This document shows, piece by piece, positions 15,947 to 24,540 of a stretch of 64,000 nt of DNA (position 1 is its first letter; every line of letters starts with the position of its first letter). Source of the DNA: Microbacterium nymphoidis (GTDB lineage Bacteria; Actinomycetota; Actinomycetes; Actinomycetales; Microbacteriaceae); contig NZ_JAJNOD010000008.1 in NCBI RefSeq assembly GCF_021044885.1, positions 1-64,000 of the forward strand, given 5' to 3'. Made by a program: the position numbers and the translations under genes. The notes below the pieces were generated by a model that did not search any database, was not told where the DNA came from, and saw nothing but the letters and a program-made list of their open reading frames with translations.

Positions 15947-18900
15947 TTACTTTTCGCCGCGGTTTCTCCGCTCGCGACGGGTGAGCGGGTGCTCATCGTC
16001 CGCCGCGGACTTCTGACCTTCGAGACGAATGCGCGCGACGTCGGCGGCGGGAAGGGTGTATCCCGCTTCCTCGTCAGTCGCCAGCGCATAGTCCCCCGTG
16101 GTCGCGACGGAGACAGCGCCAGTGCGCACCGGACCGCTCGGCCCGGCTTCGGTCTGCGCTCCCTCCCGCTTCGCGCGGCGGCGCTCCTTGGCCCCCTCGA
16201 CGAGGTTGTACAGCGTCGGCAGCACCAGCAGCGTGAGGACGGTGGAGGACACCAGACCACCGATCACGACGATCGCGAGTGGCTGTGAGATGAACCCGCC
16301 GTGGCCCGTGATCCCCAGCGCCATCGGCGTGAGAGCGAAGATCGTGGCCAGCGCAGTCATCAGGATCGGCCGCAGACGCATCGACGAGCCCGTGAGCGTG
16401 GCGTCATGAGCGCTCAGCCCGCGCGTCCGGTACTGATTGACAAGATCCACGAGCACGATGGCGTTCGTCACCACGATGCCGATCAGCATCAGCACACCGA
16501 TGAGCGAGGCCGCCCCCAGCGGCACGCCCGTGGCGAGCTGGAGCAGCACCGCGCCGGTGGCGGAGAAGGGCACCGAGATCAGCAGCAGCAGCGGCTGTCG
16601 CAGCGACTTGAACGTGGCCACCATCACGATGTAGACGATGAGGATGGCCGCCAGCATCGCCAGCCCCAGCTGCGAGAACGTGGTGGTCAGCTGCTCGGTC
16701 GCACCGCCGATCGAGTACGCCGCGCCCTCAGGCAGCGAGACGTCCTCCAGGGCCTTCGCGACAGCACCGCCCGCGGCGTTGAGGTCGTCCCCGGACGGCG
16801 TGACACTCACCGTCGCGGTCCGCTCGCCCCGCGCCGTGGTGATCGATGCCGGGCCATCGGCCTGGTCGACCGCCGCGAGCGTGGACAGCGCCACCGGACC
16901 CATCACGGTGGGAACGAGAGTGTTGCGCAGTTCCTCGATGGTCGCCGGCGGGTTCGCGGCCGCGACGTACACGGTCACGGTGCTGCCATCGATCTCGACG
17001 CTGCCGGCCTGCTGCGGGCGCATGAGGTTCGAGACGATGCCACCCACGGCCGCTTCGCTGAGTCCCGCGGCCGCTGCCTTGTCGCGATCGACGGTCACGG
17101 CGATGTACGGCATCGATGCGGCGAGGTCGCTGGTGACCTGGCCCACGCCGTCCACACCCTGCAAGCCCGCCACGACGGCGTCGGAGGCCTGCTGCAACGT
17201 GCCGGCATCGGGTGCCGTGATCTCCACCGTGATATCGGAGGAGCCGATGCCCTGCGAGGCCGTCATGGTGATCTCGCCGACATCGCTCAGTGCGTCCACG
17301 GCCTTCTGCACATCCGCGCGGACCTTCTCCTGGTCGGCGTCGGAGTCGGTCGTGATCGAGTAGGTCACACCACCCGAGCCACCGGAGAACGCATCACGCA
17401 ACGCGGATCCGGACGATCCGATCGACACCTGCACGGTCTTGACGCCGGCGACGTCGATCACCGCCTGCTCCACCTTCTCCGCCGCAGCCTGCTGCACGTC
17501 GAGGCTGGATGCGGTGCCGACCTTCTGCGACATGGTGAAGGTGTTCTGACCCGAGTCGCCGAAGGTGGTGAACTTCATCAACGGCGCCAGGGCGAAGGTG
17601 CCGCCCATCACCAGGACCGCGACGATCAGAGTGACCGCGGAGTGCTTGAGCGTCCAGCTCAGGATCGGCAGATACGCCTTCTGCAGGCGCGACGGAGGCG
17701 CTGCGGGGTCCTCCGGGTCGATCGGAGCACCGTGCTCGTCCAGTACCGGCTTTCCCGGCTTCATGAACCAGTAGGCGAGCACCGGCACGATGGTCAGCGC
17801 CACGAACAGCGAGGAGAGCATCGCGATGGTGATGGTCATCGCGAACGGTCGGAAGATCTCGCCGATCATGTCCCCGACGAACGCGACCGGCAGAAAGACG
17901 GCGACGGTCGTGATGGTGGACGCGGTGATCGCGCCCGCCACCTCGCGCACCGCCAGCAGGATCGACTTCGCCCGGTCGGCGTCGCCCACGAAGTGCCGTT
18001 TGATGTTCTCGATCACCACGATGGAGTCATCGACCACGCGGCCGATGGCCATGGTGAGGGCGCCCAGGGTGAGGATATTCAGCGAGTAGCCGAACGCCTG
18101 GATCCCGATGAAGGTGACCAGCACGCTGGTGGGGATGGAGATCGCGGTCACCAGCGTGGAGCGGACGGAGAACAGGAAGAGGAGGATGATGAGCACGGCG
18201 AAGACGAGGCCGAGCAGGCCCTCCTGGGCCAGCGACTCGATGGACTGCGTGATGTAGGGCGCCTGATCGAAGATCACGGTGAACTTCGCGCCGCCGAGCT
18301 GCTGTTCCAGGTCCGCGAGCGCACCGTTCACGGCCTTCGAGACGTCGACGGTGTTGGCCGACGGGAGCTTGCTGATGGCGATGGTCAGTGCGTCCTGGCC
18401 GTCCACGCGGGACAGCGAGGTGACGGGGTCGGTGGCCTCCGCCACCGTGGCCACATCAGCGATGGTCTTGATGCCGGCGGCGATCTGCTCAGCCGAGGTG
18501 GGAACCAGCGGAAGGCCGGCGATGTCGTCGACAGATGTCAGCTTCGCCCCGGACTGGACGGTGAGGGTCTGCCCGTTCTCCGTGATGTCGCCGCCCGGGA
18601 AGAGGATGCCGTTCTGCTTGAGAGCGTCGGTGATCGCCTGCTGCGAGTATCCGGCCTGGGCCAGCAGGACGGGATCGGGTGTGATCGTCACCCGCTGTCC
18701 CGAACCGCCCACGATGGACGCAGAGGCCACACCGTCGAGGTGCTCGAGCTTGGGCACGGCGATCGTGCTCAGCTGATCCTGCAGCTTCGCCGCGTCCTGG
18801 CCGTCCGTGCCCACGGCAAGCTGGATGACCGGAAGGTCGTCGAAGGAGATGGACAGCACCTGCGGCTGCACACCGGTGGGCAGCTGCGACGAGATGCGGT

Positions 18901-19240
18901 TGACCGCCTGCTGCACCTTCTGCTCGGCGGTACCGAGGTCGGTGCCGTAGGCGAACGACAACTGGATCATCGACGCGTTGGTCGTGCTTGTCGCCGTGCT
19001 GGATTCGAGGCCGGGGACCGACTGCACGGCCGTCTCGATCGGAGTGGAGACGTCGGCGCTCACCACATCCGGCGATGCGCCCGGATAGGTGCTGGCCACG
19101 AGTAGCGCGGGCAGCTGAACCGACGGGAACAGCTCCTGCTTGAGGTTGACCAGCGCGAGCCCGCCGAAGACGGCTGCCACGATCGTGATCAGCGCGATGA
19201 GAGCGCGGTTGTACAGGCTGAGGACGGCGAGTTTCGACAC
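15947..19240 (-). CDS. RND-family efflux permease (AcrB-like)
   Basis: A 1097-residue proton-driven RND permease. It has the duplicated layout: a first membrane helix at the N-terminus, a large extracellular loop (about residues 35-340), five helices, a second large loop and five more helices. AIGRVVDDSIVVIENIKRH in the fourth helix carries the Asp pair that relays protons in AcrB-type pumps. The C-terminal 60 or so residues form a charged tail. The start is GTG 19240, with GGGAG upstream. No membrane-fusion or outer-membrane partner is encoded nearby, as is usual in Gram-positive bacteria, so the protein may act alone. Substrates are unknown; drugs, lipids or dyes are possible. Confidence 0.93.
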   Translation of the reverse strand: MSKLAVLSLYNRALIALITIVAAVFGGLALVNLKQELFPSVQLPALLVASTYPGASPDVVSADVSTPIETAVQSVPGLESSTATSTTNASMIQLSFAYGTDLGTAEQKVQQAVNRISSQLPTGVQPQVLSISFDDLPVIQLAVGTDGQDAAKLQDQLSTIAVPKLEHLDGVASASIVGGSGQRVTITPDPVLLAQAGYSQQAITDALKQNGILFPGGDITENGQTLTVQSGAKLTSVDDIAGLPLVPTSAEQIAAGIKTIADVATVAEATDPVTSLSRVDGQDALTIAISKLPSANTVDVSKAVNGALADLEQQLGGAKFTVIFDQAPYITQSIESLAQEGLLGLVFAVLIILLFLFSVRSTLVTAISIPTSVLVTFIGIQAFGYSLNILTLGALTMAIGRVVDDSIVVIENIKRHFVGDADRAKSILLAVREVAGAITASTITTVAVFLPVAFVGDMIGEIFRPFAMTITIAMLSSLFVALTIVPVLAYWFMKPGKPVLDEHGAPIDPEDPAAPPSRLQKAYLPILSWTLKHSAVTLIVAVLVMGGTFALAPLMKFTTFGDSGQNTFTMSQKVGTASSLDVQQAAAEKVEQAVIDVAGVKTVQVSIGSSGSALRDAFSGGSGGVTYSITTDSDADQEKVRADVQKAVDALSDVGEITMTASQGIGSSDITVEITAPDAGTLQQASDAVVAGLQGVDGVGQVTSDLAASMPYIAVTVDRDKAAAAGLSEAAVGGIVSNLMRPQQAGSVEIDGSTVTVYVAAANPPATIEELRNTLVPTVMGPVALSTLAAVDQADGPASITTARGERTATVSVTPSGDDLNAAGGAVAKALEDVSLPEGAAYSIGGATEQLTTTFSQLGLAMLAAILIVYIVMVATFKSLRQPLLLLISVPFSATGAVLLQLATGVPLGAASLIGVLMLIGIVVTNAIVLVDLVNQYRTRGLSAHDATLTGSSMRLRPILMTALATIFALTPMALGITGHGGFISQPLAIVVIGGLVSSTVLTLLVLPTLYNLVEGAKERRRAKREGAQTEAGPSGPVRTGAVSVATTGDYALATDEEAGYTLPAADVARIRLEGQKSAADDEHPLTRRERRNRGEK

Positions 19241-19358
19241 GGACTCTCCCTGAGAGGGCCCTCGCCGTCAGCACGGAGGGGGCGATTATCGGGTCGCGCG
19301 AGCGCGCCGTGCCAGTATCCCATGGGGATCTTGCACGATTCCCAGTCGCGCCACAGCC

Positions 19359-19721
19359 TCAGAGCGCGCCGGTGAGCGCGAGTCCCGCCGCCGCGGCGCC
19401 CAGACTCAGCACGAAGGTGCCGATCGTGTTGCCGATGGCGGCGATCCAGCGTTTGGTGGCCAGCATGGACGCGGCCGCTGCACACACCGAGCTGAAGGTC
19501 GTGTACCCGCCGAGGAGTCCGGTGCCGAGTACCCAGCCGGCCTCGCTGGCGCCGAATGCCCCGGTGACGAGGCCCAGTGCGAACGATCCGGTGACGTTCA
19601 CGAGCAGGATCCCCCAGGGGAAACGGTGACTCCAAGGCAGGGCGAGCACTTCGATCCCCCAGCGCAGCACCGCTCCGGCGCCGCCGGCGACGCCGATGAG
19701 GAGAAGAAGCAGCGGGCTCAT
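19359..19721 (-). CDS. crcB: CrcB/Fluc fluoride channel subunit 2
   Basis: A 120-residue, four-helix CrcB/Fluc protein that exports fluoride through a dimeric channel. GAVLRWGIE, FPWGILLVNVTGSFALG and GLLGGYTTFSS are the family motifs: the pore Asn, the central Na-site Gly-Thr region and the Phe box. It overlaps the preceding crcB by ATGA (19718-19721), so the two are translated together. Paired crcB genes in Gram-positive bacteria usually make an obligate antiparallel heterodimer, each subunit having one fixed orientation. The start at 19721 gives the usual family length. Confidence 0.93.
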   Translation of the reverse strand: MSPLLLLLIGVAGGAGAVLRWGIEVLALPWSHRFPWGILLVNVTGSFALGLVTGAFGASEAGWVLGTGLLGGYTTFSSVCAAAASMLATKRWIAAIGNTIGTFVLSLGAAAAGLALTGAL

Positions 19722-20098
19722 GCCGCCCTCCCGCCCCGGCCGAGGCGAAGCCCGGCGAATGCGGCGATCACGCCCAGCACGACGGTGAGCACCGCGGTCC
19801 AGAACCACAGCGGGCTGGCCGCATGCACGGCCAGGGCGCTGTATGTGGTGAAGCCGCCGAGCAGTCCCGTGCCGAGGAGCAGGCGGACGCGACGATCGCG
19901 CTCGCTCGCGCCCCGGCGCAGCATCACGCCGGTGAGAAGGCCCAGAGCGAGCGCTCCGGCGACATTCACCACGAGCAGGCCCCACGTCTGCCACCAGGGG
20001 GCCGTGGGCAGCAGCAGAAGAGTGCGCAGCACCGTGCCGGCCGCCCCTCCGGCGAACACCAGTGCGGCATCCGTCCAGGAGAGTGCGGGGCGTGGCAT
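19718..20098 (-). CDS. crcB: CrcB/Fluc fluoride channel subunit 1
   Basis: A 126-residue partner of the downstream CrcB. It carries GTVLRTLLL, WGLLVVNVAGALALG and GLLGGFTTYSALAVH, and four predicted membrane helices. The charge distribution of its loops differs from the second copy, as expected for a heterodimer of opposite topologies. Its start at 20098 lies 20 nt from a large hairpin that follows the regulator gene. I looked for a crcB-type fluoride riboswitch there and did not find one. Its function is fluoride resistance at the plasma membrane. Confidence 0.92.
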   Translation of the reverse strand: MPRPALSWTDAALVFAGGAAGTVLRTLLLLPTAPWWQTWGLLVVNVAGALALGLLTGVMLRRGASERDRRVRLLLGTGLLGGFTTYSALAVHAASPLWFWTAVLTVVLGVIAAFAGLRLGRGGRAA

Positions 20099-20118
20099 GT
20101 CCCCACGGTACTTCCTCC

Positions 20119-20183
20119 CGTTTCATCGTGCGCACATGGACCCCTCAATGGCGATGGGGGGTCCCGTTGCGCACGATGAAACG
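20119..20183 (-). terminator. Long two-part hairpin between the TipA-like gene and crcB
   Basis: The outer arms 20119-20134 and 20168-20183 are 16-bp perfect. An inner GGACCCC (20138-20144) pairs with 20158-20164. It begins directly after the regulator stop codon and ends 20 nt before the crcB start, so it most likely terminates the regulator. An effect on crcB readthrough is possible. Confidence 0.7.
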
Positions 20184-20942
20184 TCAGGAGAGGTTGACGC
20201 GCACGTACTCGCGCAACGCGTCGCGCACGAAGGCCGCACCGGCCTCCCCGCCGTAGTTCGCAGCGAAGCGCGGATCGGCGACGTACATCTCCCCGAGTCC
20301 GAGAAGGTATCCCGCGAGGTTTCCTCCGTCGGCCGCCGGAGTTCCGGGAACCGAGCTGAGCCAGGCGACGTGGCGCGCGGCGAGGTCCTGGGCGACCGGG
20401 GATGCCGGGTCCGTGCCGGATTCGGCAGCCGCGGTCCAGTCACCGCCGAGCTGTGCGGTGCGGCGCTGCCAGTCGGCACGGTCCTCGGCCCTCATCCCCC
20501 GCCACCAGCGGTCGGAGCTCGCGTAAGCCTCCTTCCCCCAGCGCTCCTCCACCTCATCGCGATACTGCGTGTGGTCGAATCCGTCCAAGGCGTTCTCAGC
20601 CATCAGGGTCTTTCCTTCCTGTCGGGCATGGATCGTGGTCTGCACCGCCCGGATCTGCCGATCCAGTCGTTCGCGCTCCGCCTCGAGGAACTCCAGGTGC
20701 GCGCTGAGGGCACTGTGCTCGGGCACGTCGCGATCCAGCACGTCCGCGATCTGCGTCAGCCCGAGTCCGAGCTGACGCAGCAGCAGGATGCGCTGCAGGC
20801 GCACGAGGGCGTCCTCGTCGTAGTGCCGGTAGCCGTTCGCGGCGATCCGCGTCGGCGGGAGCAGTCCGATGTCGTCGTAGTGACGCAGCGTTCTGCTGGT
20901 GGTGCCGGCGAGCTTCGCCAGGTGCTGAATCGACCAGTCCAT
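20184..20942 (-). CDS. MerR-family regulator with TipAS-like ligand domain
   Basis: A 252-residue TipA-like regulator. The MerR winged-helix domain (about residues 1-70) reads WSIQHLAKLAGTTSRTLRHYDDIGLLPP, and a coiled dimerisation helix follows (about 75-115). The C-terminal part (about 125-252), with EERWGKEAYASSDRWW, is a TipAS domain; in Streptomyces TipAL this domain captures thiopeptide antibiotics. The start at 20942 is preceded by GGAAGGAAG. MerR proteins bind the 19-bp spacer of their own promoters, but no long spacer promoter is obvious here. The target and ligand are unknown. The adjacent crcB pair is separated by a strong hairpin, so regulation of fluoride export by this protein is unlikely. 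Confidence 0.9.
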   Translation of the reverse strand: MDWSIQHLAKLAGTTSRTLRHYDDIGLLPPTRIAANGYRHYDEDALVRLQRILLLRQLGLGLTQIADVLDRDVPEHSALSAHLEFLEAERERLDRQIRAVQTTIHARQEGKTLMAENALDGFDHTQYRDEVEERWGKEAYASSDRWWRGMRAEDRADWQRRTAQLGGDWTAAAESGTDPASPVAQDLAARHVAWLSSVPGTPAADGGNLAGYLLGLGEMYVADPRFAANYGGEAGAAFVRDALREYVRVNLS

Positions 20943-21037
20943 GCGTGTTTCTTCCTTCCGCATACGACCGTAAAAGCTTCCGTCGCGTCAATGTCAAGCG
21001 TCACTCGGCTGGGAATTCCCCGATCACGTTTCCACTC

Positions 21038-21078
21038 GCGATATATCGTGTTAGTGTTCCAACACGCGATATATCGCG
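21038..21078. promoter_or_regulatory. Double CGATATATCG operator of the DUF4097-PadR operon
   Basis: Two palindromes, CGCGATATATCG near 21038-21049 and CGCGATATATCGCG near 21065-21078, lie 27 bp apart and are joined by a GTGTT/AACAC inner repeat. AT-rich palindromes of this kind are typical PadR sites. They are 20-60 bp upstream of the DUF4097 start, so PadR autorepression is likely. Confidence 0.8.
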
Positions 21079-21099
21079 AACAGATTCAAGGAGAACATC

Positions 21100-22044
21100 A
21101 TGGCCGAGAAATGGCTCATCCAGCCGGGTCAGACGCGCGTGATCGACATCGCCGCCGAGCCCCGCATCAAGATCGGACTGGTCGGCGGGCAGGTCGATGT
21201 CGTGGCGCACGACGAACCCACGGTGCGCATCGAGGTGCACGATGTGACGGTCAAGGACCTGCGCATCGAGGTGACCGACGGTCTCATCGAGATCGATCAC
21301 CCGCAGCTGCGCTGGGATAACTTCCTCGAGGTCTTCCGCAACTTCGGCGGCGGCGGACCGAAGTCGGAGGTCTCCGTGGCCGTGCCGCGGGACATCGCCC
21401 TCACGCTCGGCGTGGTCAGCGCCGGCGCGCTGGTCACCGGTCTCACGCGCGATGCCAAGATCAACACCGTGTCGGGTGACATGCTGGTGGACGGCCATGA
21501 CGGCAACCTCACCGCCAACGCGGTATCCGGCGAGATCCAGGTGCGCGGACTGAACGGTGACTTCGGCGCCAACAGCGTCTCGGGCGATGTCGCCGTGACC
21601 GGCGAGCTGCGCAAGGTGCTCGTCGACACGGTGTCCGGAGACGTTTCGGTCGATGGTGAGGGTGAGCTCTACGCGGTCAACGCCAACACGGTCTCGGGCA
21701 ATGTCACCGTCCGCCTGGATGAGGGACGCCCGGCCAACTTCATCACCCGCACCGTCAGCGGACGCGTGCAGATCGACGGCGTGCTGCGCTCGAAGTCCGG
21801 CCCATCGAACGTCACCGACACGGTCGGCGACCTCAGCGGCTCCTTCCTGGACCTCAACGTGAACACCGTCTCGGGCGACGTCACCGTACTGCGGCGGCGC
21901 ATCGAGGCCTTCGAGGCCCCCGCCTCCGCGGACGAGGGATCCCACGCACGCCACGACATGCCCACCGGCGAGCCGTTCCGCGCCAGCGATGGCGAGGCGA
22001 CCGCGCCCGGCGAGACCGCCGACACCGACGGCGAGGCCCGCTGA
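21100..22044 (+). CDS. DUF4097-family beta-strand repeat protein
   Basis: A 314-residue protein made of repeated short beta strands, a DUF4097 adhesin-like right-handed beta helix. The pattern V-S-G-(D/E/N)-(V/I)-x-V recurs about every 18-20 residues (for example TVSGDMLVDG, AVSGEIQVRG, SVSGDVAVTG, TVSGNVTVRL). It has no signal peptide or membrane helix, so it is cytoplasmic; the last 40 residues are acidic and probably flexible. AAGGAGA lies 6 nt upstream of the start at 21100. The stop overlaps the PadR start (TGATG). This two-gene arrangement is common in actinobacteria, but the function of the beta-helix protein is unknown to me. Scaffold or envelope-stress roles have been suggested for relatives. 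Confidence 0.88.
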   Translation: MAEKWLIQPGQTRVIDIAAEPRIKIGLVGGQVDVVAHDEPTVRIEVHDVTVKDLRIEVTDGLIEIDHPQLRWDNFLEVFRNFGGGGPKSEVSVAVPRDIALTLGVVSAGALVTGLTRDAKINTVSGDMLVDGHDGNLTANAVSGEIQVRGLNGDFGANSVSGDVAVTGELRKVLVDTVSGDVSVDGEGELYAVNANTVSGNVTVRLDEGRPANFITRTVSGRVQIDGVLRSKSGPSNVTDTVGDLSGSFLDLNVNTVSGDVTVLRRRIEAFEAPASADEGSHARHDMPTGEPFRASDGEATAPGETADTDGEAR

Positions 22045-22652
22045 TGTCCCCGGTCTTCTCCCACGGCGACCTCCGCCTGTACCTCCTGCGCCTGCTGGAT
22101 GAGGAACCGCGTCACGGCTATGACCTGATCCAGGCGCTCACCGACCGGACCGGCGGCACCTACACCCCGAGTGCCGGCACCATCTACCCGCGCCTCGCGA
22201 AGCTCGAGGATGAGGGCCTGGTGACCAAGACCGTCGACGGACGCAAGACGGTGTACGCCATCACCGATGCCGGACGCGCCGAGGTCGCCGCCCGCGCCAA
22301 CGATCTCGAAGACATCGAGTCCGGCCTGGCCGACTCGGTTCGCCTGATCGCCGATGGCGTCAGGGCGAGCGTCAAGGAAGCGATGCGAAGCCTGAACGCG
22401 GATCTCGCCGCGGCTGCCCGCATGGAACGCGAACAGGCGAAGACCGCGCCACCCGCGCCGGATTCCCGCGGCGAGAGCCGCCAGCAGTTGCAGCGCCTGG
22501 ACGCCGTCGTCAACGAGTTCCGCGGCCGCGTCCGCGCGGAGACCCGCACATTCGTCGCCCGCGGCGGTGTGCTCGATTCCGCGGTGGTCGATCAGCTGGC
22601 GGCCGCGCTCGACGCCGCCGGTCGTGACATCACCCGCGCGCTGCATCGCTGA
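22044..22652 (+). CDS. PadR-family transcriptional regulator
   Basis: A 202-residue PadR-type repressor. The winged helix (about residues 5-85) contains LRLYLLRLLDEEPRHGYDLI and AGTIYPRLAKLEDEGLV, followed by a basic wing (TKTVDGRKTVYAIT). The C-terminal half is a long helical dimerisation region with many charged residues. It overlaps the DUF4097 gene by one base (TGATG), so the two are made together. The paired CGATATATCG boxes upstream of the operon are its probable operators. The inducing signal is unknown; many PadR proteins respond to envelope-active compounds. Confidence 0.93.
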   Translation: MSPVFSHGDLRLYLLRLLDEEPRHGYDLIQALTDRTGGTYTPSAGTIYPRLAKLEDEGLVTKTVDGRKTVYAITDAGRAEVAARANDLEDIESGLADSVRLIADGVRASVKEAMRSLNADLAAAARMEREQAKTAPPAPDSRGESRQQLQRLDAVVNEFRGRVRAETRTFVARGGVLDSAVVDQLAAALDAAGRDITRALHR

Positions 22653-22845
22653 CGGGCCGGAGCGCGCCCCGTCTCGCGGCACGGTCACTGACCGCGGACG
22701 CGAGGCGGGCGCCGCAGCCCGCGCCGATCTGCGCACTTCCGCGGGCCGACGTCCTCCGCGATGTCGCGCCGCGTGCCGGTCGGTTCACGCGCTCGCCGGT
22801 CACGCGCTCGCCGGACGAGGCCGGCGAGACGCACCGAAGCGGGAT

Positions 22846-23379
22846 TCAGGCCTCCGGAACCAGAGGCTGATCGGCCGGCACGGGCTTCGCGTTGGGCACC
22901 ACGAGGATGCTGCGGGCCTGCCGGTGGCTGAGGCGGGCGGCGACCGATCCGTTGAAGAACTCGCGCAGCGACTCACCGAGACCGGGCCGACGCGTGCCGA
23001 CGACGATCAGCGAGGCGTCGAGGTCGTCCGCGAGGCCCGCGATAGCAAGAGCGGGGTCGCCGGAGAGCTGCCTCACCGTCCAGGTGACGTCGTGATCGAC
23101 GAGCACGTTGGCGCATTCGAGCTCGACCGCCTCGGCATCGGCAGCCACCGCCGCGGAAGCGAGCTCGATGTTGGCGGTGGGCACCATGCCGGTCGGATCG
23201 TCGAACCCGAGATACCGGCCCACGTCCACAGTGACCACGACGAGAGGGACGCGGAAGAGCTCAGCGAATCGCGCGGCTTCCTTCACGACACGCGGCTGCT
23301 GCCCTGCCACCAGACCGACGACCACCGCGCCGCGCAATTCCGCATCGCTGCGCTCCCCGACGGGACGGTTCTCATTCAT
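22846..23379 (-). CDS. Universal stress protein (UspA family)
   Basis: A 177-residue single-domain universal stress protein. The Rossmann-like fold starts with AVVVGLVAGQQPRVVKEAARFA. It ends with VGTRRPGLGESLREFFNGSVAARLSHRQARSILVVP, which carries the G-2x-G-9x-G-S ATP-binding motif. It is therefore likely to bind ATP. The start at 23379 has GGAGGAGG 5 nt upstream. It is transcribed away from DUF3073 and stands alone. Members help cells survive starvation and other stress by poorly defined mechanisms. Confidence 0.92.
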   Translation of the reverse strand: MNENRPVGERSDAELRGAVVVGLVAGQQPRVVKEAARFAELFRVPLVVVTVDVGRYLGFDDPTGMVPTANIELASAAVAADAEAVELECANVLVDHDVTWTVRQLSGDPALAIAGLADDLDASLIVVGTRRPGLGESLREFFNGSVAARLSHRQARSILVVPNAKPVPADQPLVPEA

Positions 23380-23510
23380 CGTTCCTCCTCCTTCCACCGG
23401 AAGGATGCCTCCGGCAGCGGTTCGGACGGTGCAACCGCCGGGGGCGGCGGCGCCGCGTGATATCCTGGATTTTACTCTTACCGGTCAAGCAACCGGTCCT
23501 GTGAAACCGT

Positions 23511-23531
23511 CGGACAGGCCAGATCTGTCCG
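23511..23531 (+). promoter_or_regulatory. Small hairpin in the DUF3073 leader
   Basis: CGGACAG (23511-23517) and CTGTCCG (23525-23531) form a 7-bp stem 27 nt before the DUF3073 start. A second repeat, ACCGGT..ACCGGT, lies just upstream (about 23480-23497). The function is unknown. Confidence 0.35.
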
Positions 23532-23557
23532 CATCTGAACTCGTGAGGGGGTCTCGC

Positions 23558-23746
23558 ATGGGGCGTGGCCGTCAGAAGGCGAAGCACACGAAGCTCGCCC
23601 GCGAACTGAAGTCGTTCAGCCCATCGGTGAACTACGCCGCGCTAGAGCGCGAGCTGGGTGCCGAGCACGACTCCGAGCCGGAGTACGTGGACAAGTGGGC
23701 GGACCAGTACGAAGACGAAGAGGAGGACGAACTCGAGAAGGCTTAG
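23558..23746 (+). CDS. DUF3073 small acidic-tailed protein
   Basis: A 62-residue actinobacterial DUF3073 protein. The basic start MGRGRQKAKHTKLARELK is followed by SPSVNYAALERELG and a strongly acidic end (DQYEDEEEDELEK). DUF3073 genes are usually near purM and purF, and here those genes lie within 6 kb. The function is not established. GAGGGGG lies 7 nt upstream of the start at 23558; the open frame extends further upstream without coding signs. A clear terminator follows. Confidence 0.92.
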   Translation: MGRGRQKAKHTKLARELKSFSPSVNYAALERELGAEHDSEPEYVDKWADQYEDEEEDELEKA

Positions 23747-23763
23747 CCTTCCGTTCGTCCCTC

Positions 23764-23797
23764 GCCGAGTGGCGCTTGTGCTGAGCGTCCACTCGGC
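23764..23797 (+). terminator. Terminator after DUF3073
   Basis: GCCGAGTGG (23764-23772) pairs with CCACTCGGC (23789-23797), with an inner CGCT/AGCG extension, and is followed by CTTTCGTGTT. Confidence 0.7.
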
Positions 23798-23969
23798 CTT
23801 TCGTGTTCCTGCCGCGCGTTGCGCGCCGCCCCATCTGTGGCACTGACGGCTCGGGCCTGAAGCGCAGCGCCGGGTGCAGGTGTCACCGGATCCGTCCGGT
23901 GCCCACGGATGCGCAACGCACCCGTCACGCATCCGGCGACGAGGAGCGTCCCGCCGCGCCAGGCGGGAT

Positions 23970-24515
23970 TCAGTCCTCGGTGACCGGCGGCTTGTCCGAC
24001 CAGGGGAACGCGATCCACCGGTCCGTGGTCTTCCACGTGTAATCGGGCTTGATCACCGAGGTCGGCTTGGTGAACAGCACGACGGAGCGCGCGTCCACGG
24101 CTAGCCGCTCGGCGGCGACGCCGTCGCCGTCCGCATCGACAGGGATGCCCTGCGTACGGATCATGCGCATGACCAGGTCGAGCGTCTTGCCCGAATCGGC
24201 GACGTCGTCGACGACCAGGACGCGCTTGCCCGGAAGCTCAGACGTGTCCATCAGGGGCGGAAGGATCACGGGTTCCACGAGGGTCTCCCCCACGCCGGTG
24301 TAGAACTCGACGTTGAGCGTACCCATGGCCTTGATACCCAGAGCGTAACCGAGCGCACCCGCCGGGAGCAGGCCGCCCCGAGCGATCGCGATGACTAGAT
24401 CGGGCATCCATCCCGATGCCACCACGGTGCGGGCGAGGTCTCGCGCCGCCTCCCCGAATCCGTCCCACGTGAGGACTTCCAGTTCACGATCCGCCGCGAC
24501 GTCGTCGAATGCCAT
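23970..24515 (-). CDS. Purine-type phosphoribosyltransferase
   Basis: A 181-residue type I phosphoribosyltransferase. VLVVDDVADSGKT (about residues 98-110) is the PRPP-binding loop. IAIARGGLLPAGALGYALGI near residue 45 is the pyrophosphate loop region of the xanthine-guanine/hypoxanthine group. Near the end, KPDYTWKTTDRWIAFPW resembles the base-binding region of Gpt-like enzymes. It probably salvages xanthine, guanine or hypoxanthine. The promoter lies 6 nt from the ATG, so the mRNA is leaderless. It is followed on the opposite strand by nothing overlapping; DUF1801 lies 25 bp upstream on the same strand. The 220-bp gap beyond its stop holds only the DUF3073 terminator. Confidence 0.88.
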   Translation of the reverse strand: MAFDDVAADRELEVLTWDGFGEAARDLARTVVASGWMPDLVIAIARGGLLPAGALGYALGIKAMGTLNVEFYTGVGETLVEPVILPPLMDTSELPGKRVLVVDDVADSGKTLDLVMRMIRTQGIPVDADGDGVAAERLAVDARSVVLFTKPTSVIKPDYTWKTTDRWIAFPWSDKPPVTED

Positions 24516-24521
24516 AGATCA

Positions 24522-24527
24522 ATCGTA
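24522..24527 (-). promoter_or_regulatory. -10 element of a leaderless gene (24515)
   Basis: TACGAT on the minus strand, 6 nt before the ATG of the phosphoribosyltransferase gene, with no ribosome site. Confidence 0.6.
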
Positions 24528-24540
24528 GACGCCGCTCCGG

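Noticed and set aside
16301..19105. 934-codon plus-strand frame opposite the RND permease
   Set aside because: The minus strand encodes a full RND protein. The opposite frame is His/Arg/Asp-rich, as expected from GC-rich codons read backwards.
20099..20183. Fluoride riboswitch (crcB motif) upstream of the crcB pair
   Set aside because: The region is occupied by a simple two-part terminator-like hairpin starting right after the regulator stop; the conserved riboswitch pseudoknot sequence is not seen.
22653..22845. Possible small gene or RNA between the PadR and universal stress genes
   Set aside because: Only GC-rich sequence with a short direct repeat (CACGCGCTCGCCGG twice near 22787-22815); no start, promoter or conserved structure is visible.
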